Shown piece after piece: positions 57,556 through 64,000 of a DNA stretch of 64,000 nucleotides. The number at the start of each line of letters is the position of its first letter. Position 1 is the first letter of the stretch. Made by a program: the position numbers and the translations under genes. Origin of the DNA: Chloroflexota bacterium (GTDB taxonomy: Bacteria; Chloroflexota; Anaerolineae; Caldilineales; Caldilineaceae); the NCBI GenBank assembly GCA_018969295.1, contig JAGWYN010000002.1, positions 210,555-274,554 on the forward strand, in the 5' to 3' direction. Under the pieces are notes generated by a model that was not told where the DNA came from, did not search any database, and worked only from the letters and a program-made list of their open reading frames with translations.

Positions 57556-58401
57556 TTACTCGTTGTTGGCCAGCGAAAAAACAACCAGCAACGTCCCCTC
57601 GGTATTGTGAAGTTCCAAGCGGTTGCCTTCTATCTGAAAGAGCGCTGTTTTCTCCAGAGCAGCCAAGAAAGCACTCTCCTGTGCCATTACCTCCGCTGCA
57701 CACATCCGGCGAGTGATCGCGATCGGCGAAAATGCGATTGTTGTCCCGTCTGTTGTGTAGGTGGTGTGGTACTGGTTGCAGCCAGCCGATCCACTGAGCA
57801 GGCCGTCTGCGGTAAAGAGGGCTGTCAGCCTGGTGTCCAAGAGCACGGAGACCACAGCCTCCTCTCCGCTGGCGTAGGCAGTCACCACCCAGTCGTTTCC
57901 GGCCAGGCTGGCGTCGACCTGCGGCACGAACGTCGCCACGGTCTGGCCGTCGGATCCGACCAATGACAACTGGTTGTCTTGGATCTGATAGGTCTCTGTT
58001 GCGGCCAACGCAGCGAGAAAATCTTGTTCGATTTGCATCTGCGGCCCCAGACAAGCCATCAACGTCATCGGGCCAGGGGTAATCTGGAGCGATGTATTTT
58101 CCAGCGTGTACGCAGCCCCATATTGGTTGCAGCCGCTCTGCCCGCTGAGCATGCCCTGCGCAAAGGCAGCGGTCGCAGTCACTTCAGCGGGAACCTGGGC
58201 AAGCGTCCCGTTGCTGTCGGCCACCGCCGTCAGCTGCCAGGTGGCTGTTTCGAGTGCAGGCGGCTGAGAGGTCTCCGCTTCGGCAGGTGCAGGTTTGTGT
58301 GTCGTCGCTCTATCTGGGCCAGGTGGCTGGACAGGTTGACAGCCAGCCAGCCCCAAGAACAGGGTCCCCCACCCCAATAAAATCAGCATCTGTTTGAACA
58401 T
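57556..58401 (-). CDS. double META-domain lipoprotein
   Basis: A 281-aa lipoprotein (lipobox LAGC, C21) with two META/HslJ-type domains, about 50-160 and 165-280. Each has the GCNQY core (GQSGCNQYGAAYTL and GSAGCNQYHTTYTT) and a following TLMACL or TRRMCA segment with the second conserved Cys. AAGGAGG lies 5 nt before the ATG. META-domain proteins are linked to envelope stress, motility and heat-shock functions in other bacteria. The duplicated domain is the notable feature here. Confidence 0.9.
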   Translation of the reverse strand: MFKQMLILLGWGTLFLGLAGCQPVQPPGPDRATTHKPAPAEAETSQPPALETATWQLTAVADSNGTLAQVPAEVTATAAFAQGMLSGQSGCNQYGAAYTLENTSLQITPGPMTLMACLGPQMQIEQDFLAALAATETYQIQDNQLSLVGSDGQTVATFVPQVDASLAGNDWVVTAYASGEEAVVSVLLDTRLTALFTADGLLSGSAGCNQYHTTYTTDGTTIAFSPIAITRRMCAAEVMAQESAFLAALEKTALFQIEGNRLELHNTEGTLLVVFSLANNE

Positions 58402-58508
58402 TGCAGCCTCCTTGTGCGGTATTGTAGAAGTCGGCTGGCACCGATTGGCCAGCCAGATGCTTCTAAGGACGGCAGGGTCGGGGAGAATGTTCCCGAGGGC
58501 GGCAGCGT

Positions 58509-59951
58509 TCAGCGGCGGCGGCGGCGGGGTGCTGTGGTTTCGTCTTTTGTCTGAACTGACGGGGCGTGAGCAGGGGGCTGTGTGCTGGCTGGGGAGCGAA
58601 CCGGGGCATGCAGCAGCTGTTGGTAGTAGTCGTCCAGCAACATCGCGATGATGGGAAGTTCTTCTTCGTTTTCCAGCAGGCTGCGCGCCAGCGGGACAAA
58701 ACGCAGGCTGCGTTCTGCCTGCAATTTATCGCGGTCGCGCAGCCGGGCCTCCAGCAGGGCTGTCAGCCGTTCGGAGACAACGTTTTGAACCTCCTCTTCG
58801 GTGGGCAGGGTTCGTTCGAGGATCGGCAGCGAGTACTGTTTGACTGCCCGCTCCAGTACAGCCTGGTCGACCCGGCTGACCAGGCTGATGGCGATCCCGG
58901 CTGCGCCGGCTCGGCCGGTGCGGCCGGCGCGATGGATATAGTTTTCGCTGTCTTCGGGGGGTTCGTACTGGATCACGTGGGACAGCTCTGGAATATCCAG
59001 CCCGCGTGCGGCGACATCGGTAGCTACCAGAAAGCGCAGGGTGCCCTGACGGACGCGTTCAAGCACCCGTTCGCGGTCGGCCTGCGACAGATCTGCGCTC
59101 AGTTCGTCGGCATCGTACCCAAACCGCTGCAACACCACGGCCACAAAATGTACGTTGACCTTGGTGTTGCAGAAAATAATGGCAGAGGCTGGGTTTTCCT
59201 GTTCGATGACCCGGATCAGGCTTCGTTCACGCCCCATGTCTGGCACTTTGTAGAAGAGATGGGTGGTCTCGGCAACATGAACATGGTCCTGGCTTAGCGA
59301 GAGGAATTCGGGGTTGTTGAGAAATTGTTGGGCTGTGCGCAGCACCTGGGGCGGGTAGGTCGCCGAAAACATACAGCCGTTGATGGGGTGGTCGGGCAGA
59401 TAACGTTGGATTTCCCGCATATCTGGATAGAAACCCATCGACAGCATCCGATCTGCCTCGTCGAAGATCAGCAGCCGCAGGGTTTTGAGCGCAAACGTTC
59501 GGCGCAACAGATGGTCGAGCACACGGCCTGGCGTGCCGACCACCACCTGTGCCCCTGCTTTGAGGGCGTCGATCTGGGCACCATAGCCTACACCGCCGTA
59601 AACGGCGACGGTGCGCAGACCAGTGCCTGCGAAGAGCACTTCGGCTTCGTGCCAGACCTGCTGGGCCAGTTCACGCGTCGGGACCAGGATCAATGCCTGG
59701 CAGGCTGCCCGGGCGGGATCGAGCCGTTCCAGTAGCGGCAGGAGAAAGGCTCCGGTTTTGCCGCTGCCTGTGCGGGCCTGGATCATCACATCGCGGCTGT
59801 CAAGCAAAAAGGGAATTGCCTTGACCTGCACCGGCATCAGCCGGCTCCAGCCTGCGCGACGGGCGGCCGCAGCGACATCAGGGGGAAGCAGATCAACTGC
59901 AATCACAGGGGGTTCATCCAGAGCGTCGGCCAGACGATTGGGTTCGTTCAA
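58509..59951 (-). CDS. DEAD-box RNA helicase
   Basis: A 480-aa RNA helicase with all core motifs: ARTGSGKTGA, PTRELAQQ, GTPGR, FDEADRML, FSATYPP, ATDVAARGLD and HRAGRTGRAG. The C-terminal 90 residues are helical and end in a Pro-rich, basic RRRRR tail likely to bind RNA. The start is uncertain: TTG 59951 has GGAG about 8 nt upstream; GTG 59999 is in frame but has no ribosome-binding site. It is a likely cold- or ribosome-related helicase. It stands alone on its transcript. Confidence 0.92.
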   Translation of the reverse strand: MNEPNRLADALDEPPVIAVDLLPPDVAAAARRAGWSRLMPVQVKAIPFLLDSRDVMIQARTGSGKTGAFLLPLLERLDPARAACQALILVPTRELAQQVWHEAEVLFAGTGLRTVAVYGGVGYGAQIDALKAGAQVVVGTPGRVLDHLLRRTFALKTLRLLIFDEADRMLSMGFYPDMREIQRYLPDHPINGCMFSATYPPQVLRTAQQFLNNPEFLSLSQDHVHVAETTHLFYKVPDMGRERSLIRVIEQENPASAIIFCNTKVNVHFVAVVLQRFGYDADELSADLSQADRERVLERVRQGTLRFLVATDVAARGLDIPELSHVIQYEPPEDSENYIHRAGRTGRAGAAGIAISLVSRVDQAVLERAVKQYSLPILERTLPTEEEVQNVVSERLTALLEARLRDRDKLQAERSLRFVPLARSLLENEEELPIIAMLLDDYYQQLLHAPVRSPASTQPPAHAPSVQTKDETTAPRRRRR

Positions 59952-60101
59952 AAGATTTTCTCCACTGCATACCAAATCACACGATTCATCACCATACACA
60001 GTATGGCACAGACTATATGCTTTGCATAATCATTGACAGGGTGGGTGACAGATGGTTGTGGGAAAGTCTGTGCAGAAACGATCTGGCCTGTTCCTGGGCT
60101 G

Positions 60102-60149
60102 CACGACAGTGCTGCCCGGTGTACTCAAACACCGGGCAGCACTGTCGTG
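60102..60149 (-). terminator. long perfect hairpin after the repeat-protein gene
   Basis: A 21-bp GC-rich stem without mismatch (60102-60122 with 60129-60149) has a 6-nt ACTCAA loop. It begins about 50 bp past the stop of the repeat-protein gene. No T-tract follows on either strand. It could be a terminator, an RNA-processing site or a target-like inverted repeat. Confidence 0.55.
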
Positions 60150-60198
60150 GAAAGAGGCGTATGTGTTCAGGGGTCTGGGTGCTGACAAAGCAGGTTGA

Positions 60199-63100
60199 TT
60201 ATTCTGGTTGCTGTGACACCACAGGGAGATACAGCCAATTTGAGAAGGATTCAGCGATCGGTGCAGCGGCAGGAGGAGCGATGTCTTCCTGTGCAGCAGC
60301 CACTTCCTGTGCAGCAGCCACTGCGATATAGGGCAAAAACTGTTGTTGTCTGATCTCGGGCTCTTGTATTGGCACCAGGCTGGTGGGTGGCACATTGTCA
60401 GGTTTGACCGTTGACAAGCCGAGATTTGCTCCAGTCACAGCCCTCTCCGGCTCCAACACAAACGTCCTGTTCCAAGCGTTTTCTTTGACCGGATAAAAGC
60501 CTGCTGTTTCCAGCACTTCTACCCGATAGGTGCCTGGAGGCAGTGTATCGAAGTGGAAGAAGCCAGCTGCGTCTGTCTGGACACGCCGCTGCACCGGGCC
60601 ATCCAAATTCACTGTGAAATTGCCTAGCCCCACCCCTTCTGTCGGCAGTGGATCCAGCAAGAGCGTGTTCGGGCTCAGGTAGACCCGGCCGCTGATGGCA
60701 CTGCGCCGCTCCATGCCCACATCCAGGTTGGCACCGGGCAGCTGCTGGGTCAGGGTCACCGCAACTGCAGCAGATTGGACAAAGAGGGACGACTCTACAT
60801 CCAGTCGGTATTCACCGGCAGGAAGGTTGTTGAACTGGTACTCGCCGGTTGCAGCGGAGACCGTTTCTTGAATCAACGTCTGGTCTTTCCACAGCCGAAG
60901 AGTGGCTCCCCCGATATCTGACTCGCGGGCGCTGGCAGATGCGTTGCGATCGATGTCCTCAAACACTGACCCTCGAATCGTGCCGTTGGTGAGCACTGTG
61001 CTGTCTGCTCGCACACTTTCGCCCCGAACTGCCACACTGAGGGTGGATTGGGCAGCCGTGAACCCGGGCGGGGGGGTCACCGAGAGTTGATAATCGCCTT
61101 CCTGGACATCTGCAAACAGGAAGAAGCCCAGGTTGTTGGCGCGCACAGTCCGGCTGGTGGTTGCCGCACGCAGCGTGCCTGGTTGTGCGGCCAGGGTCAG
61201 TTCGGTGCCTGGGGCAGCGTTGCCGAGGATGCTGTCAGCTGGCAGCACTGTGAAAAGTGCCGAGGCACTGGCGCCGCTGGAAGGGAGATAGAGTGTGCGG
61301 GTCATCAACCCACTGGGGAGATACCCGTTCTCTGCCAGCGAACTGACCGTGACCGTATAAACGCCTGGCGGCGAGTTGATGAGCAAGAATTCACCTGCTG
61401 CATCCGTGGTGAGACTGTTGTCTTGACTTTCACCACTTACCCGAACCGTGACACCGGTGACTCCTCCCTCACCAGCATCGCGCAGCGTATTGCCGTTGAG
61501 ATCGACAAAGACAGCACCCAAAATTGCGTTGGGCACCTGCAGCCCGAAGCTCGCCACACCGCTAGACGCCGACGCAGTCAAGTCGAGCGGTATGCTTGTT
61601 GCAGACAGACTGATGTAATCCGGTGGCACTTCGATCTCGACACGATAGGAGCCGGCTGCGAGTGCCTGGAAGCGATACCCCCCGTTGAGATCAGTGACTG
61701 TCTCCGCCAGCAACTGGCTGTCTGCCCGCTGGCGCATTCTGACCACAACGCCGCCGATGCCGGGTTCTGCGTTTTCCTGCTGCATATTGCCGTTGCTGTC
61801 TGCGAAGACGGTGCCCTGAATCGCACCTTGTACTTGAAGCCCAAAGCTGACACTCCGTGAGCCACCGCTCGGCAGCCCTACCGGTTCGACCAGTGCCGCC
61901 GCCGCCACATAACCTGCTGGCAGTGTGACGACAAGCTGATACTGGCCTGGGTTCATTCCAGTGTACCGATAGACGCCATCGATCGCAGTGTCAACTGTCT
62001 GGCGAAAGTCGTTGCCAACCCCGCTCAAGGCAACGGTTACACCCCCAATCCCCGATTCGCCGGCATCTTGCACACCGTTGCCGTTGCGATCCTCAAAAAC
62101 GACCCCCTGGAGAATTCCCTGTGCTTGTAATGCAAAGCTCGCCTGCGCAGAGCCACCGCTGATCAGGCTGATCGTTCGTGGATGCACATCATCCAGATAG
62201 CCTGCTGGGGCAGCCAGAGTGACGATATACACACCCGGTGCAACATTCCCCAATCGATAGCTGCCGCCACCGGACGTGGTAGCCGTCACCCCGTCGCTGC
62301 GGCTGACTGTCACACCGCCCACCCCAGGCTCACCGCTGTCTTGTATGCCGTTGCCGTTGAGGTCGTCGAAGACCACGCCCTGGATCACACCTTGTGCTTG
62401 CAGGGTAAAGTTTGCCTGTGCTGACCCACCACTGCCCACATTGACGAGTCGGCTGGTTTGACCTCCAGCCACATAGACAGCCGGTACCTGCATCAGGATG
62501 CTGTAACGTCCTGGCTGGATGCCATTAAATCGATAGCTGCCGCTTGCATCAGTCGATGCGACTGCGTTTGTGCCCAGGCTGATGTTCACGCCGCCGACGC
62601 CTGGCTCACCCGTGTCTTGCAAGCTGTTGCCGTTGAGGTCGTCGAAGACTACGCCCTGGATGCCTCCCTGGGCCTGGAGGGCGAAGTTGGCCTGGGCGGC
62701 GCCGCCGCTGCCGACGTTGACGGCGCGACTGGTTGCCCTGGATGCCGTGTAGCCGGTCGGCACGGCTATAGCCACCGTGTCGCTGCCAGGCGTGATGCCC
62801 TCGAAGCGGTAGCTGCCGTTGCTTTCGGTGGTGGTTGTCATGGCGCCGCTGCGGCTGAGAACGACGCCGCCGACGCCGGGTTCGCCCGCATCCTGCGAGC
62901 CGTTGCCGTTGAGGTCGTCGAAGACTACGCCCTGGATGCCTCCCTGGGCCTGGAGGGCGAAGTTGGCCTGGGCGGCGCCGCCGCTGCCGACGTTGACGGC
63001 GCGGCTGGTTGCACTTGAGGCGATGTAGCCGGTCGGCACGGCCACGGCGACCGTGTAGCTGCCAGGCGTGATGCCCTCGAAGCGATAGCCGCCATTGCTT

Positions 63101-64000
63101 TCCGTGGTGGTTGTAATGGCGCCGCTGCGGCTGAGAACGACGCCGCCGACGCCGGGTTCGCCTGCGTCCTGCGAGCCGTTGCCGTTGAGGTCGTCGAAGA
63201 CCACGCCCTGGATGCCCCCCTGGGCCTGGAGGGCGAAGTTGGCCTGGGCGGCGCCGCCGCTGCCGACGTTGACGGTGCGGCTGGTTGCGCCCAAGGCGGT
63301 GTAGCCGGTCGGCACGGCCACAGCCACTGTGTCGCTGCCGGGGGTGATGCCCTCGAAACGGTAGCTGCCGTTGCTTTCGGTGGTGGTTGTGATGGCGCCG
63401 CTGCGGCTGACTGTCACGCCGCCGACGCCGGGTTCGCCTGCGTCCTGCGAGCCGTTGCCGTTGAGGTCGTCGAAGACCACGCCCTGGATGCCTCCCTGGG
63501 CCTTCAAAGTGAAGTTGGCCTGGGCAGCGCCGCCGCTGCCGACGTTGACGGTGCGGCTGGTTGCCCTGGATGCCGTGTAGCCGGTCGGCACGGCTGCATC
63601 TACCGTGTAACTGCCGGGCGTGATGTTGCCAAAACGATATGCGCCGTTGCTTTCGGTGGTGGTTGTGATGGCGCCGCTGCGGCTGAGAACGACGCCGCCG
63701 ACGCCGGGTTCACCTGCGTCCTGCGAGCCGTTGCCGTTGAGGTCGTCGAAGACCACGCCCTGAATGCCTCCCTGGGCCTGGAGGGCGAAATTGGCCTGGG
63801 CGGCGCCGCCGCTGCCGACGTTGACGGCGCGGCTGGTTGCGCTCGAGGCGGTGTAGCCGGCCGGCACGGCCACGGCGACTGTGTAGCTTCCGGGGATGAT
63901 GCCCTCGAAACGGTAGCTGCCGTTGCTGCCTGTGGTCACTGCGACCCCGCCGCTGCGGCTGAGAACGACACCGCCGACGCCGGGTTCGCCTGTGTCCTGC
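60199..64000 (-). CDS. giant B-repeat surface protein (SdrD-like), N-terminus outside window
   Basis: The frame is open from the right edge to the stop at 60199; at least 1,267 residues are visible. It consists of about thirteen repeat units of roughly 92 residues, each beginning with a calcium-loop-like GVVFDDLNGNGSQDAGEPG and then a beta-sandwich (GSYRFEGITPGSYTVAVAVP). These are SdrD-B/carboxypeptidase-regulatory-like domains. The units nearest the N-terminus are almost identical; those toward the C-terminus are progressively diverged. The C-terminus ends NWLYLPVVSQQPE without a sortase signal. It is probably an extracellular adhesive or stalk protein, with calcium stabilising the repeats. 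Confidence 0.9.
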   Translation of the reverse strand, partial: QDTGEPGVGGVVLSRSGGVAVTTGSNGSYRFEGIIPGSYTVAVAVPAGYTASSATSRAVNVGSGGAAQANFALQAQGGIQGVVFDDLNGNGSQDAGEPGVGGVVLSRSGAITTTTESNGAYRFGNITPGSYTVDAAVPTGYTASRATSRTVNVGSGGAAQANFTLKAQGGIQGVVFDDLNGNGSQDAGEPGVGGVTVSRSGAITTTTESNGSYRFEGITPGSDTVAVAVPTGYTALGATSRTVNVGSGGAAQANFALQAQGGIQGVVFDDLNGNGSQDAGEPGVGGVVLSRSGAITTTTESNGGYRFEGITPGSYTVAVAVPTGYIASSATSRAVNVGSGGAAQANFALQAQGGIQGVVFDDLNGNGSQDAGEPGVGGVVLSRSGAMTTTTESNGSYRFEGITPGSDTVAIAVPTGYTASRATSRAVNVGSGGAAQANFALQAQGGIQGVVFDDLNGNSLQDTGEPGVGGVNISLGTNAVASTDASGSYRFNGIQPGRYSILMQVPAVYVAGGQTSRLVNVGSGGSAQANFTLQAQGVIQGVVFDDLNGNGIQDSGEPGVGGVTVSRSDGVTATTSGGGSYRLGNVAPGVYIVTLAAPAGYLDDVHPRTISLISGGSAQASFALQAQGILQGVVFEDRNGNGVQDAGESGIGGVTVALSGVGNDFRQTVDTAIDGVYRYTGMNPGQYQLVVTLPAGYVAAAALVEPVGLPSGGSRSVSFGLQVQGAIQGTVFADSNGNMQQENAEPGIGGVVVRMRQRADSQLLAETVTDLNGGYRFQALAAGSYRVEIEVPPDYISLSATSIPLDLTASASSGVASFGLQVPNAILGAVFVDLNGNTLRDAGEGGVTGVTVRVSGESQDNSLTTDAAGEFLLINSPPGVYTVTVSSLAENGYLPSGLMTRTLYLPSSGASASALFTVLPADSILGNAAPGTELTLAAQPGTLRAATTSRTVRANNLGFFLFADVQEGDYQLSVTPPPGFTAAQSTLSVAVRGESVRADSTVLTNGTIRGSVFEDIDRNASASARESDIGGATLRLWKDQTLIQETVSAATGEYQFNNLPAGEYRLDVESSLFVQSAAVAVTLTQQLPGANLDVGMERRSAISGRVYLSPNTLLLDPLPTEGVGLGNFTVNLDGPVQRRVQTDAAGFFHFDTLPPGTYRVEVLETAGFYPVKENAWNRTFVLEPERAVTGANLGLSTVKPDNVPPTSLVPIQEPEIRQQQFLPYIAVAAAQEVAAAQEDIAPPAAAPIAESFSNWLYLPVVSQQPE
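62600..64000 (-). repeat. 276-bp tandem repeat array inside the surface-protein gene
   Basis: About five units repeat every 276 bp with near-identical DNA. The shared core encoding DDLNGNG recurs at about 62902, 63178, 63454 and 63730, and the array continues to the right edge. Such DNA-level identity indicates recent amplification or gene conversion. Copy number may be misassembled or vary between strains. Confidence 0.93.

Overview
The window is GC-rich bacterial chromosome with densely packed genes and no phage or plasmid backbone. The gene set points to Chloroflexota, most likely a Caldilinea-like lineage. This is inferred from the mix of families, not from a marker gene: a Ycf45-type R3H ATPase beside tmk and a DarA-like c-di-AMP receptor, the histidine phosphatase/DUF3090/SCO1664 trio, an isopentenyl phosphate kinase, a GMP/phosphomannomutase-like fusion, Ala/Glu/Pro-linked peptide-type binding lipoproteins, and a giant B-repeat surface protein ending in a YLPVV-type tail.

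Layout. 1-644: the C-terminal part of an HtrA protease. 675-14718 (minus strand): a glycan uptake and breakdown locus. Its first gene encodes an unusual soluble sensor, a sugar-binding-protein-like domain joined to GAF, histidine kinase and AraC domains. A complete Dpp/Opp-type ABC importer, a small membrane protein, two GH4 alpha-galactosidase-type enzymes and a GH29 alpha-L-fucosidase follow. 14719-15019: a regulatory region with two palindromes and eight perfect 12-bp tandem repeats that abut a UbiA/MenA-like gene. 15020-24640: envelope and lipid-glycosylation genes (UbiA-like protein, ABC exporter half, DUF2723/GT117, Dpm1-like GT2, a large GT-C-like membrane protein, a SAM methyltransferase). 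24651-27260: a solitary DNA methyltransferase, trmB and a small membrane protein, then tRNA-Val(CAC).

27413-29973 is an accessory, decaying segment. It holds a nucleotidyltransferase/small-protein pair, a 291-bp element with terminal inverted repeats whose right end lies at the broken start of a vapB-like antitoxin, a truncated vapC-like PIN gene, and an antisense fragment of a phage/plasmid-type protein.

30049-37400: a thioredoxin-DsbD-like fusion divergent from a FadF-like Fe-S membrane oxidoreductase, an M1 peptidase lipoprotein, and the phosphatase/DUF3090/SCO1664 trio. 37573-48523 (plus strand): GMP/PMM fusion, tsaE, tRNA-Val(TAC) with a near-consensus promoter, selA, isopentenyl phosphate kinase, a site-2 protease, a zinc-ribbon/LysM protein, a HEAT-repeat protein, a small conserved protein and an AEC transporter. 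48564-56007 (mostly minus): malQ, rhomboid protease, gmk, divergent fmdB-type gene, darA-like gene, tmk, ycf45/R3H ATPase, GNAT-like protein. 56302-64000: a secreted protein, a double-META lipoprotein, a DEAD-box helicase and the repeat protein that runs off the right edge.

The most unusual items are the PBP-GAF-kinase-AraC regulator with its palindromes and repeat array, the repeat array itself (each unit carries ATG-TAC-TGA in the frame of the next gene), and the TIR element at the disrupted vapBC-like locus.
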